Source: Aselliscus stoliczkanus (lineage: Eukaryota > Chordata > Mammalia > Chiroptera > Hipposideridae). From it: a stretch of DNA of 64,000 nucleotides. This document shows positions 42,390 to 54,188 of this stretch, piece by piece (within the stretch, counting starts at the first letter, position 1; the number at the start of each line of letters is the position of its first letter). Location: the NCBI GenBank assembly GCA_033961575.1, contig CM066728.1, forward strand, positions 113,001,852 through 113,065,851, written 5' to 3'. Position numbers and translations under genes: made by a program. Below the pieces are notes generated by a model. The model was given only the letters and a program-made list of their open reading frames with translations. It was not told where the DNA came from and made no database searches.

Positions 42390-45300
42390 TTAACCCATTT
42401 TAAATGTGCAGCTCAGGGCGTTTGTGCACTCACGGCGCTGTGCAGCCACCGTCGCTGTGAGTCCAGAGCCTTGCCATCAGCCCAGGCGCGCGTGCATGTG
42501 TGTGTCCGGCCCGCGCCACCTCCCCCCTGCCTCCCTGCAGTGAGGGGGACCAACCAGGACCTCAGATGCGTGCACAGCAGGACTGCACACAGGTGACAGG
42601 GCATTACTTCTGGCAGGGCGGAGTCGTGGACAGTCTGAGTTTCAGGCGTGTTGGTCAGTCACAGGCGATGGGGTGTCATCCATTGCATAAAATCAGTGTG
42701 GGCGAGTCTGCGCTGAGGGAAGGGCCGACCGCTGAGGGGACGAGCATGGCTGTCACGCTTGCACTGTGCTTGTGGCCACGTCCCTGTATGCGTCTCTGCC
42801 CAGGGAGGCCCTCTGCAGGTTACTCCGTTCTGATCTCTGTTTCCTAATGTTTATACAGTGAGCAGGCCCTGATTTTGCAGCTTCTAAAGTTATTTCCATG
42901 AAGCAAAGATGTCCCTGAGGGGAGAGCCATTTCTCAAAGGTGTGAGCAGCAGAGGTCACCTTGGCTCAGGGTCAGTTGGGAGACGACTGCCTGTGGACTT
43001 GGGGTGCCTTGGGGTAGTGCAGCGCCCATCACCGTCCTATAGCCTCCTTCAGTGTCACTCAGGAGCTGCCCTGGGGCCCGTCAGCCTTCGGGACACCTGG
43101 TGTTGAGGCCACCGGCCTCTAGAGTGACAGGTGGGTGGCCCCTGCATCGTCCATGGGCTGCACACGTGTGTCTGGAGAAGCATGTTCTGTGCAGGAGACG
43201 GACAACGTTCCTCTTCAGTTACCAGGAAGCCCTTTCAAGAACGGTGAAGACCACACCGACCAAGACCTGGAGTGGCGATTGCCGTGCGCGGGAGCTGTGA
43301 CATGGCCGTCCGCGAGCCGTGGTCTTTCTAAAGTCACGTCCTGTTGAAAGTGAAGGTGCCATAGACAGACCGCCTCTCTGAGGGGTGCCATTCCCTGGGT
43401 TTTAGTTACTGGGGATCACAGCTCTGAGGCCTCCCACAGCCTCTGCCCCGTGTGCTGTTGGCTGGATCCTCAGGGCTCTGTGCCCAGTCAGGCAGCCTGC
43501 GCGTCTGCCCTGGGTTTCTTTGGTAGCTCGTTGGCCGGGCACCTGGTGGGAGCCTGATAAGAAGGGCCTGGCCAGGGCAGCACCATGGACAGCGGTGCCT
43601 GGCTGTCCGGGTGGCTGTCTGGTCAGCTGTGCGCGTCTTTGGGCTCTGACCTCACTTGGATGCAGTCTGGGTGGAGGTCAGTGCAGCTCTGTTGGTGCCA
43701 GCGCAGTCCTGCCCGGGCCTGCCCACAGGCAGTGTCCAGGGGCCCTGTACGGTGTACAGTGGCCTGGTGACTCAGCCCCGGTCCCCGTCATGCCCTGGGG
43801 CCTGAGAGGCTGGTGATCCCTGGAGAGCCTCCCGGGCCTGTCTCCTCCCGCTTAGCTGTGGTCAGCCCGTTTCCAGGATAAGCATCCGTGTCACCCCAAT
43901 GATGCTCTGCTCTTGCTGCCCTTTAGGATGGCACTGCCTCAGTGTGAGGAAATGGAAGCCCAGGGGAGGGCGAGGCCAGGTGGCTGGGCGGAGTGGACTG
44001 ACCATGACCAGAGGTCAGTCTCGGCACCAGCCCTGTGGGCCTGGGTCCCTGCCCAGTGGAGAGGTCCCTGGCTCTCCAGAGAGGCTGCCGTGGCCACGTG
44101 TCACACGACATGAGCCCTAACTTGTGAAGAGCCCTTTCCCTCCCGGCGGCCCCTGGCAGGCCTCGTGACCTGCTCATTTCTGTTTGTCTTGTGCCTCTGT
44201 CTGCCTGGGCCCAGCTGTCCACTGGGAGACAGACCCCTGGCCACCACAGGCCGCTGGCGTGGGGCCGCACACAGCACCTCTTGGAGAAGCACCGGCAGCC
44301 TTCTGCTGCCCAGACGCCCGCGTCTTCCCTGGCAAGTTCCGTGGTGCCAGGGGCCGGTGGAGCCCTCAGGAAGCCGCCTCTGCCGAAGGAGAAGGGACTT
44401 ACTTCGTCTACCCTCCCCGGCCCCACCAAGGGAGGGGTTGGTGATGGGCCTGCATTTCGGGGCCTCCCACAGACAGGAACCAGAAATGTCCAGAGCGGAA
44501 GCAGTGACACCCAGAGGCAGGAAGCAGGGCGGAGGGAGGGTGCTGTGACGCCTCGGCTCGCGGTCCTCGGGGGCAGACCCTGGCATGTGACCCTGCCCCC
44601 TCGGCACAGGGCCTCCGCGTGTCGCTCTCTCCCTGCCCCTTCTGCCATTGCCCTTTTGTGGCCACCAAGGGGGCAGCCCACAGGGCCGCCGGGCTCAGGT
44701 GGCTGTGTCTGTGCCGTGGACCCCGGTCGGACCCAGAGCGTGACGGAGTGCGAGTCGGGGGGCGGCTTGCGCTGACCACTTTGTCACAGGGGCTGTGATA
44801 GGAAGTCTGCTAGTCAAGACTGAGGACCACGTAAAATGGATCAAGGCAGGTGGCGAAGGCACGCTGCCCCACTGCCCCGCACATCTGCCTGGTCTGTGCG
44901 CCCCGCACCGTCTCCGTGGGGTCTTCAGAGGACCTGGGCCTGTCCTCACACCTGGCGGTGGGGCATGTCCAGGGGGCTGGGCCATCGGCGTTAGGGGGTA
45001 CCTTGGGTGTGTCACCAGGCAGGTCCTGCCCGGCCGTCCGCAGCTTGGCCTGAGCTGAGCCGGAAGCATGCCTGCTTTTCTGTTCAGCGGGGACATTCGT
45101 GATGGTTGTGAAGCGTGGGCTCCGGCTGCGAGGGAGGTTAGGGCTTTACTTCCTCCTGTTCTCACCCGGGGACTAGCCGCTTTCACCTCCGGAGGTCCAT
45201 GAAGGCCCCCGCACCCGGCGGGACTCAGAGCGGAACACACACTCCGAGCTGTTGGGATCTGCGTCCCGGGACGCGGTTCAGAAGTGTTTGCACAAGGTCA

Positions 45301-45950
45301 GGGTGTCATAAAGACGCTGACGGGGTGCCCAGCCTGCCTGTGGTGTGCCAGGGCGCCTTGTTCCAGGGGAACGCGGGCACAGTGAGAGAGGGGCCGTTTC
45401 TACCCCTGATGATGCGAGGCAGGAGGCGCTGGCAGGGTGGCCGCCCATTGGCTCACCCACCCCTTCTGCCTCCCTCCATGACCACAGGCCGGCTTGGCGG
45501 AGCTCTGTCGGTGTCGGCCATGGTTGTGTTGGGGATCTGGGGGCCTGGAGGTGAGGACTATCTTGTGGGGTCATTTCAGCGGCGGTGCATCGTGGACCAA
45601 AACACAGACTATCAAGCTTAGAGACAATGCAGAACGAGGCAGGAACTGAAATGGGGACCTAGGCACCATCCGGCCCCAAACAGGGCTCATTTCCTGAGCC
45701 CAACGCTAGAAGTCTGCCCTAAAATGACACAGATGTTCCCAGTCCTTGGAATGAATCGGTTTTAATGAAAACGTCTGTGAAAGAAATAAATGGAAGGGCC
45801 CCACTCAGACTTGGGGGAGGGCTGTCTGGGAGGACACGGAGAGGAAGTAAGGCGAGGCTAGGGGCACAAAAGGTGAGAGCTGGGGGAGGGGCCGGCAGGA
45901 GGGTCAAGATTCCAGGCCAAGGAAACAGCAAGAAAGGAGTCCAGAAACCT
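42390..45950. other. Spacer between BRD9 and ZDHHC11-like region, no gene recognised
   Basis: GC-rich, with several open frames of 100-250 codons on both strands (e.g. around 43.9-44.8 kb) that show no domain, no codon signature and no match I know. A MIR-like trace may lie near 43.93 kb (CAGTGTGAGGAAATGGAAGC). I would not call a gene here. Confidence 0.5.
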
Positions 45951-45952
45951 AA

Positions 45953-46260
45953 GAGTGTGTGGTGTGTGTGTAAGTGGTGAGGCATATGTGAGTTGTGTGT
46001 GAGTGGTTTTTGTGTGGTGTGTATATGAGTGGCGTGGTGGGTGGTGTAGCATGTATGTATATGTATGCTGTGTGTGAGTGGTGTGGATAGTGCGTGTGTG
46101 AGTGGTGTGTGGCATATGTGTGTGATTCGTGTATTTTGTGGCGGGCGTGTCATGTGTGTGGTATGTATGTGTGTGATGTGTGTGTTAGTGGTTTGTGTTT
46201 GGTCTGTGTGATCATTGTCAGTGGTTGTGTGTGTGCTGTGTGTGTGGTTGTAGTGTGTAT
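45953..46260. repeat. TG-rich microsatellite, left part
   Basis: About 300 bases of GTGTGTG mixed with GTATG, GAGTG and GTGGTG. It is the left half of an array split by the mariner element that follows; the same motif mix resumes after the mariner's right end. Confidence 0.85.
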
Positions 46261-46261
46261 G

Positions 46262-47246
46262 AGGTCTGACAACTAAGTTTGCGAACTCATCCTAGAAAAA
46301 GTGGCCACACACCTCACTGCTGACTGTCACTACGGTCACCTTCGAAGTCCTCCCCTGGGGAAGCTATGCACCGACGCCAGCGCCTAGGCCACCCTTCAAA
46401 GCCATTTTCTGGAACTCTTTTTCTGGAATGGCCGTCAGAGCTGTCATCATATTACCCTCGAGGTCCTGAATGTCATCAGAATGTCTTCCTGTCAATATTT
46501 CCTCTGTCTTTGGGTAAAGAAAGAAGTCATTGGGGGTCAGATCAGGGGCGTAGGGGCGTGTGTTCCAACACAGTGATTTGTTTACTGGCTAAAAACTCCC
46601 TCACAGGTTTACACTCTGTCCTGAGCTCAGGAGTGGGATGGGACCTGGGCCTTTAAAGGGGTCATTCACAGGGTGTCTTGTCCTGCAGGTGGGTCATTCA
46701 AATAATAGTAGTCATTTCTGGTAATAGCTCTTTTTCTGGGCCAGACCACCTATCTAAATTCATTTTTTTTAACTTTATTGTTATTGTTGTTGTTAGTTAC
46801 AGATGTACAAAACAGTGCAATAGTTATCTTTTTTACCCCTTATCTAAATTATTTTAGGTAGTTAAGGGAAAGGTAAAAGCTTTTTTGTATCTGCTGTCCC
46901 TCTGATGGTTTGTGTACTACAAACTTAACCTGGGTAATAGCTAATGTTTATTGAATGCTTAAAAAAAGAAAAAACAAAAACAAAAGGAACAACAAAAAAA
47001 AACACTGCGTCCCAGGCAGGGCCGTGTGAGCGGGTGCATTGTTGTGAGGCAAGGGCCATGAATTGTTGCCGAAAAGTTCAGGCCATCTAACTTTTTCACG
47101 CAGCCTTTCCAGCACTTTCAAATAGTAAACTTGGTGAACTGTTTGTCCAGTTGGTACAAATTTATAATGAACAATCCATCTGATATAAATAAAAAGGTGA
47201 GTAACATCATTGCAAAGAGTTCATGAACTTGTCAGACCTTTGTATG
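46262..47246 (-). mobile_element. Mariner transposon, decayed, with an internal insertion
   Basis: Terminal inverted repeats: TGAGGTCTGAC at the left, GTCAGACCTTTG at the right, with TA on both outer sides. Read on minus, fragments of a mariner transposase are visible, e.g. LREKVRWPELFGNNSW and PHNNAPAHTA. The family has HHDNAPAH there, so the catalytic Asp reads Asn. Frames are broken. From memory the sequence is close to mariners found in several mammals. About 409 bases of foreign sequence interrupt it. Confidence 0.8.
46607..47015 (+). mobile_element. Insert inside the mariner, A-rich 3' end
   Basis: Mariner sequence stops at ...CTCCCTCACAG and resumes at GCAGGGCCGTGTGAGCG. The insert ends in an A-rich stretch (AAAAAAAGAAAAAACAAAAA), as retroposons do. 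I do not recognise the family and saw no clear target-site duplication. Confidence 0.5.
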
Positions 47247-47376
47247 TACGTATGTATGTATGTGTGTGTGGTGGTGTGTGTATGTGTGAGTGCTTTGTGT
47301 GTGTGATGTGTGTGGCGTGGTGGGTGTCTTGTGCTGTGGGTTGTGTGTATGGTATGATGTGTGTGTGCTCATGCAG
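47243..47376. repeat. TG-rich microsatellite, right part
   Basis: TGTATGTACGTATGTATGTA, then GTGTGTG runs with GTGGTG and GATG variants. It continues the motif mix of the array left of the mariner. Confidence 0.88.
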
Positions 47377-48138
47377 CAGCAGTGTCAAAGCTGCGTGCCA
47401 GGTGGGGCGGGAGAGAGCAGCCTTTTCCTTGCGCTTATTGCTGGGGCCTGACCAGGTGGGTTTGGGGTGGTGAGCCTGCTGGTCAGCTGCTGTTGCTGGC
47501 TGGGGGTGGGGTGGGCACCTGGCCTGGCCACTGCCTTCTGTCACTGGGACACACAGCCTCCACTGTGCGGCTGCACCAGCCTTGGGGTCCTCAGCAGCAC
47601 CCCACACCCACTCCATACTTCACAGTGGACTTGGTGGACAAAGCATGGAGCGAAGGGTCTGTGCCATTGGCAGGTGGGCTGATGCTGGCAGGCAGGATAG
47701 AGCTGAATCTCCCATAGGAAGTGCTTTTTCCCAGAAGGCCTGGCCCCAAACACAGGGTCCTTGAAGTTGATGGATGAGTGGCTGGAGATGGATGGCTCTG
47801 ATTAGCTCTGGAGTGGCTCCCTGCATGTCCTCGGGGGGCTCTCACTAGATAGGGCGGCCTGTCCACACAATTGTGCATGTTTTGCCCGAGAAGGAAACAG
47901 GAAGTGGTGCATTTGCTAATAGCCAGGTGTTTGGTCCCAATTTGTTTGAAGTGATCTGATCCCCTCAGGGATAAGAATTTGAACTAGAAAATACACAATT
48001 TCCCTTTGCACGTATTTCCCACTAGGAGAAAAGGACTCTTGGTTTTTATTTAGGGAGACCCTGCTGAGCGGGGAGTGCTGGGGTGAGGTGGCAGCCCGGC
48101 CCTCACTCACCATCTGCATCTTGAAGACACCGGTCCAG

Positions 48139-48271
48139 AGTGAACGGCTGGTCGAAGCCCTTCCATCCCTACCAGGTGGTGCCTTGGGCCGTGTTCCCCA
48201 TCTTGGTCTTGGGCACCTTCTGTGTCTTCTTCCCCATGCTGCCCCCCGAGTGGCAGGACATCACCGGCGCT
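48139..48271 (+). pseudogene. ZDHHC11: ZDHHC11-like exon piece A, first membrane segment
   Basis: Encodes VNGWSKPFHPYQVVPWAVFP and a hydrophobic stretch ILVLGTFCVFFPML ending WQDITGA. Human has VNGWSLPLHYFQVVTWAVF. Acceptor GGTCCAG has a poor pyrimidine tract and the donor GTAGCC is weak. An in-frame stop (TGA) lies just before the acceptor. Confidence 0.65.
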
Positions 48272-48279
48272 GTAGCCTC

Positions 48280-51200
48280 CTACAGGGGAAGTCGCGTCTG
48301 TGGTCTGGGGTGGGGCGGGGCCACAGCAGCTGGTCTCAGCCAGAGAAACTCCTGTGCTCCGGCCTCCACACTGAGTCACTCGGGGGTGTCGTCTCCCGCT
48401 TCCCACCCCCCACCCTGAGCACCCCCATGTCACGGAGCCTGAGCCCCCCCACACACCTGTGCTCTACGTGGGTCACTGGCTAAACCTGCAGATGCTCACA
48501 CGGCCGTGTCCGCCTCTCACCTGCCCTTGGTGTAGGGAGACTGCCTGCTGCAGTACATGCAAAACAGCGGTGGCTAATGGCCAGCTTTACAGCTGGCGGC
48601 CAGTTAGTTACGTGAGCGCTTGCACGTGCGGGTTGCATAACCGAGCCAGCACCTTTCCGCGGGAGGCCGGGAGCCTGGCGACCGCTCCACCTGGCCTTTC
48701 CCGACACCCGGGGACCCAGCTCGGCCCCTCACGGTGGGTCTTGCTCACGTGCTGGCTTATAACCCATCATCTCCTTTCTCTTTGGCCCCATGTCGCTGTC
48801 CAGGGGTCTCACCTCACGCCCTGCCCACCCCCACCCCCAGGGGCTCAGCGCCCACTCTGTGCTGCCCCTCCCCTTTGCCCTAAGTGGTGGGCGCAGTGCG
48901 GCTCAGCTGCTTTTGGACACACCTTCCTTCCACGCTTGTTGCTGGCCACGCCCCGTCCCCCAGTCCTCAGCAGATGCACTTGGGCGCAATGCCCTGGCCA
49001 CGGGGGGCGCCCGCCTCACTGGGCACCTGCAGGGAAGCTGGCCCCTGGCCCTGTGGAGGGCAGGGCCGGCCCCCCAGTGGAAGCAGGGGAGGGGCAGCGA
49101 AGGCGGACCACTGTGCAGGGCAGACGCCAACGTCCAGCATTGGTGACCCGAGTCAGTGCTTCTCTTGGCTCTCGGATCCGCGCGGGGCACTGTGCCCAAG
49201 GCACTGGAATCGGATGGAACTTTATTGACCTGACATCCTGTGTTGTGGCCAGAGGCAAAGTGAACCCGGGCACATGGTGGGGAAGCTGGGCTGAGTCCAG
49301 GGCTGGCCAGGCCCCAGGGTGTGACTGTGGCCCTGGGAGCCCTGCTGTGGGCCCTGCCCGCCTCCCCTGTGGCAGGCAGCAGAGGGGCGTGTCTGGGCTG
49401 GCCGCCTGTGCTGTGCATCTCCTACACACAGATGGTTGCTGGGGGACCTTCCAGCCGGTTCCCAGAACAGCTCCCGGGAGCGTCAGGGCGGGCCAGGCGC
49501 CTCCTGATTTGTAGTGACAGTGTGATCCCGAACCCCCTTCCATCTTCCCTTTGTTAGGAACTTGAACCTGAGACCTTGCAGGGAGACGCGCCTCTGACGG
49601 GAAAGCAGGCCCTGGAGTCCGGCATCCGCCCTGGGTCCAGCGCACCCTCAGGGAAGGAGGGGCACTGAGTGCATGGCCAGGTGGCCCTGAGCTGTCTGTG
49701 GCTGACTTCCGCTCAGCAGTGTCATTCCTGTGGGTGGCCCGTGTGTGCAGGGCCGGCCAGGAGCAGGCTGAGTGCTGAGCTGCTGGCCGAGGCGTTCGGG
49801 AAGGCGGGCGGGTGCGCCGCTTTCCACAGAGGCTGCCTGGTGCGCTCGTGTTCTCGCTTTAAACAGCTTTCTGTCCCGGGGGCTGTGGACAGCGTCTCGC
49901 ACTGCGTGTGGGCGGGACGCCGCCCTAGCATCTTGGGGTCGCCTCCCCCTGGAAGCCTCAGCTCTTGGTTCTGGAGGGATGCATTCTGGGAGGAGGCGGG
50001 TCCGCAGCCTTGCTAGGCTGGGATGGCTCAGTCAATTGGCTGCAGGGGGCTCTCCCGGGCTGGCCGGGCAGGCCCAGGTCAGGAGCCTGCACCTCACTTT
50101 GAGGCAGAGGGTCTGCGTGCTCGCCATGCAACTCCCTGGCAGTTGTCTCGTGTGGAAACTTGGGCCACACGCCTCAGTCCCAACGTCCCCTGCTGCCCAG
50201 AGGAAGGCCCCATCCGGCTGCTGTCCATCCACTTACCCCTGCCCCCGGCGGTCCCCCTGGCCACCTGACCCGCCGGTTCTGACATGGGCCATCCCACCCT
50301 AGTTCTAGGCAAAAAGGGGCCGCACCGGGGCCCAGAGCTCTTCTCACTGTCCTGCGCTGTCCCCGCCCGGGTCCCGCCCGTTGGTCAGGATACGATCCCG
50401 TTGCCCCAGTGACCACACAAACAGTACAGTGCACATCTGGCCTGAGCCTCAGGCGTCAGGGAGCAGGTGCTGGGGAACCAGCATGCCGGGCCCTTGTTAG
50501 TGCCACCAGCCATGAGCACAAGGCCTCGCCCAGCCCCTGAGCACCTGACCCGCTGCCCCACGCCCTGCCCAGGGCTCCAGGGCCCAGCCGCGTTCTGCGC
50601 AGCGCAGCACTGCGGTGCAGCCGTGGGGTTCTCGTGGCTGACGCTGGCTTCGGCTCAGGCCTTACCGCCACCAGCCCTGCAGGTTTCCGAGGCCTTGGGA
50701 AGGGTCTGCATGTCACTTCGTCCCCCACATGGCACCAGAGGGGTCTGGTCAGTCCTGTCCCCGCACAGACGGCCCCACCCCCAGGGTCTGGCTGGTTGTC
50801 ATCCGGCTCCCTTCCCCCAGGTTCCAGCCCGCCCTGGCTTTGCCTGACTCTCTTGGTTTTTGGCTCTAGCCCGCCCTCTGAGGTCCCTCCCATCCCTGGA
50901 CCCTGCAGCCTCCACGGCCTCACTGGGCACCCAGGGCCCTGGGTCTGCACCCGGTGGCTCGTGGCCAGAGGATGAGGGGAGATGCGCCCCCTTGGCCGGT
51001 AGCGGCCCCCACTCAGACTCCTTGCACACTGTGGACGTCTGTGACAGGCCCTCGTCCACACAGCATCTGAGCGTCCAGGTGGCTCACACTGAGGCTGACT
51101 CACACTCAGGGTGCAGAGGCGGGATGTCAGGGCTGAGGGGGCAGGAGCATGGGGGCCCTGGGGCCTGGGGGGACAGCCCACTCACCCCAAAGCTCATCGG

Positions 51201-51700
51201 CTGAGGGTGTGAATCCTCCCCCTCGCCCCCCTCCTTCCTTTCTTGAAGATAATCTCAGGATGCCACCCATGCATCGGGAAGGCCTTTGCTGCCCCTGCTC
51301 CCCAAAGGACAGCCTTCAGCTCACCTGCTCGCACAGGCCTCTCCCCCTGCCTTAGTGGGAGACAGTGGTTCCCCTTGTGGGACCCTGGCTCCAGGGTGGC
51401 AGTTTCCCTCCAACGGCCCCCACTTCGGCTTCCTGGAGACGGGAATGGGAAAGAGAGAGGCTGTCTCGGGTCCCTGCCACTAGGCGGGCCCCCAGCTCCT
51501 GGCCACACACCAGGGTCCAGACACATGGCGCCGTACTGACCAGGCCGAGGACTGAGTGGTTCCTTGACACACCACCCACGGGTGACGGGTGGGATATCTG
51601 TTTTTCACTGCATTGTTCACATTATAACAATGTCAATAGATCCAGCTGAAGCCAGTATCCATGTCAAAGTCCAGGGATCACCATAGCCGCCTTTTGATCA
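48280..51700. other. GC-rich stretch between ZDHHC11-like pieces A and B
   Basis: No recognisable exon for the missing part of the acyltransferase. Open frames of up to about 350 codons exist on both strands but have no known domain and reflect high GC content. No clear repeat. Confidence 0.45.
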
Positions 51701-51710
51701 CTCCCAGCAG

Positions 51711-51760
51711 GCCTGTAATAACATCGAGCATCGATATTGCCACCTGTGTGGCACCGAAGT
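51711..51760 (+). pseudogene. ZDHHC11: ZDHHC11-like exon piece B, first zinc cysteines
   Basis: Encodes ACNNIEHRYCHLCGTEV. Human has HVIQNQFCHLCKVTV. Acceptor CCCAG(CAG), donor GTGAGT. The last two bases join the first base of piece C to give Val, keeping the spacing of the zinc domain. Confidence 0.65.
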
Positions 51761-52284
51761 GTGAGTGCCGGGAGTGGGGCCGGGTGACAGCAATGGCCCC
51801 CACCCACTCGGGAGGGTCACTGCGACGCTGTGCCCCACAGAAGCAGGGGCTGGGCTCGGGGGGAGTGCTGCCTAGGGCCTGCATGTGTGTTGTGCACTGA
51901 CTGGTGCTGTGGCCTCGGACACAGTCCTCCCGACCCATCTTAGGGGCCGGAGAGCACTGTCTTCACTGGGGTGTCTCAGAGGAGCCTCTGCCCCCCCAGA
52001 TCACAGGGCAGGTAAAACCCAGGGGTCGCTAGCGATCCTGGGAACCTCAGTGGGTGGCTGAGGAGGGAGGTCTGGTGGTCATGGTGGGATAGGAGCCTGG
52101 CCTCCAGGCCTCACACCCTGGCTCCACGTGGCAGACATGTCCGAGGAAAGGCACGCCACCGCTCGGCACAGGTCCGCTCTGACTCTGACTCAGGCTGCTG
52201 CTGCCCTTTTGTCCCCTTACAGGCCCCCATCCCTCTCCTGCACAGGTTGCTGACAGGCTGCCCCTCCCCACTCTTTTTTTCCAG

Positions 52285-52386
52285 GAGCGTGAGAGCAAAA
52301 CATGGTCGTGCGTGCAACAAATGCGTGTCTGGCTTCGACCATCATTGCATATGGACAAACAACGGCGTGGGGAGCAGGAATTACTG
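52285..52386 (+). pseudogene. ZDHHC11: ZDHHC11-like exon piece C, DHHC motif with lost zinc ligands
   Basis: Encodes [19 protein letters not shown] and [10 protein letters not shown]. The DHHC catalytic motif (52337-52348) is intact. Human reads KHC..CNKC..DHHCKWINNC, so the Cys after KH and the Cys after NN are both Gly here. Acceptor CTTTTTTTCCAG is strong, donor GTGAGG good. Confidence 0.75.
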
Positions 52387-54188
52387 GTGAGGGGGTGGGG
52401 GAGGGGTCTCATGGATGAGAGCTGTGTCCCATCCCCCAGCACAGCCACACTCCATGTCCCTCTGGTGTCCTGGTCTGGTTCTGAGACATGTTTGGGTGGG
52501 ACTGTCCCTGCACAGGCCATGTCAAGCCAGTCCTCACAAAGTAAACTGCTGGAGACCCCCGTTAGGATTGGCGAGGAGCCAGGCCCTGTCCATGGGGCTG
52601 ATGGGTCCTTACTCCGCTGGCCTGGGTCCCTCTGCCTTCTGCCTGCAGGGCTCTCAGGCCTGAGCACAGAAGATTCAGCCCGAGGTCTGTGCCAGGAACG
52701 AGTGTCCAGCCATGGACGGGAGATAGTTTCTCTGCAAGCTCAGGCTGCAGGGCCTGTGGTTCACCAGGTGGTCAGGCAGCTCTGCTGGCCCTAAAGAGCC
52801 GCATGTCACCAGAAGAGACACAAGCGCCTCCCCGGTAATCCTCACCGAGTTTGGAAAGCGGAGGCCTTTGTGGGCAGGTCACGTGGCCTGTGCTCCACGG
52901 CTCACCCTCCATTCAGCATCAAATATGCAGTGTCCTCCTGGCCACCAAGTGAGGGACATGGCGTGGGAAATGCCCCAGTTGTGGCTGCATGGAAAGAAGC
53001 TTCGCTGCTTTGAGCAGAAGGAAATCCAAAGATCTCATCGTTAGAAAACCCCAATCAGAACTGTGTGACTGGAAGGGACCCGGGAACCCTTGTCCTGCCT
53101 CTGCCCCTCCGGAAGACGGGCCCCGAGGGCAGGGGCAGGGCGGAACCCCAGTCCTGCTGGCACGGTCTCTCCCCTGCATGCAGCTCCTTAGGGCTGGCTG
53201 GTCACCTCGCGGTCTTATCAGCTGTTGAAGAAATAGATGAGGCTTGTGGCCCTGCTCATGAGGAGGACGTGCCCTGCTGCCCACAGCTCCAGACACAGAG
53301 CAGGCTGAGATGGGGGTTGCCAGCAGGACCCTGAGTCTCAGGAGCCATACCCATGACCACAGATGGGGTTTTCAGACAGCTCACACCAGACGCACAGCAA
53401 GGAGAAGCCTGCTTTCTTTGGCAGGAGCACACGGACCGGAAGGGGCACTGTGTGCTCAAGGACTGGGGCACGGGGTCAGGGTGACAGCCATGGTGGCCGC
53501 CAGCCTCTGCCCCCAGTTACTTCCTGTCCCTTCATCCATCAGGCGGAGAAAGCAAGGAGAGCAAGCGCATTTAGGAGACAATCAGGCCAAACGAGGGGAG
53601 AAAGTATAAACAGAGGCCCGGAGACAGGTCTGGACAAGAGAATGAGGAATGCCGCCAGATTAAAAGCTAGCGAGGCTGTGGTGCAAACTAAGACATGAAT
53701 CAAGGAAGGAAGCGATGCTTTGCAGACGTTGGAATGGAGAGGACCAAGCAAGCCCTTTTCGGTGGGCCCCTGTCCCACCCCTCCTGGGGGCCCGCCTCTG
53801 GCACCAGGGGAGAGGATGCTTCTGTCCGGACAACAGGACCAAGATGATGCTGAGGATTCGGGGTGGGGCCATCCCGCCACCTGGAGGGAGCCGCTCCCTG
53901 CACCCTGGGCTCCTGGAGTCCAGAGCCAGGTGTGGGGGCCATGGTCTGTGTCCCCTGTATCTGTGGCATCCCAGGCCCAGGCCCTGGGCGACCTGCACTC
54001 ACAGGAGACTCGGCCTTCGCGGGGGCACCCGGAAGGCACACGTCAGAGGGACCACGGAGGGGCCCTCGGGGCTGGGGCTTACCCAGGGCTGAGTTCCACA
54101 CCCACTTCACCCTCTGAGAATTTTAGCCCTCCACCTAAAGATCTGTGTAAAGAAACTTCGAGAAGTTGTAGACACTGGCCTGGAATCG

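Noticed and set aside
43585..43770. ATG with ideal Kozak context (CACCATGG) as first exon of ZDHHC11
   Set aside because: The peptide MDSGAWLSGW shares only MD with the human start and no clear donor keeps phase with piece A. Too weak.
43923..44681. 252-codon open frame on minus
   Set aside because: Pro/Arg/Gly-rich composition product, overlapped by open frames on plus. No domain seen.
47210..47473. Cys/Val-rich open frame on plus
   Set aside because: Translation of the TG microsatellite, with no biological support.
48459..49514. 351-codon open frame on plus between ZDHHC11-like pieces A and B
   Set aside because: High-GC sequence with competing open frames on minus. No recognisable domain, and it does not continue the acyltransferase.
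50860..51000. LDPAA in an open frame as the missing IDPAD exon of ZDHHC11
   Set aside because: Only the residues DPA match. Neighbouring residues and membrane segments do not, and no convincing splice pair surrounds it.
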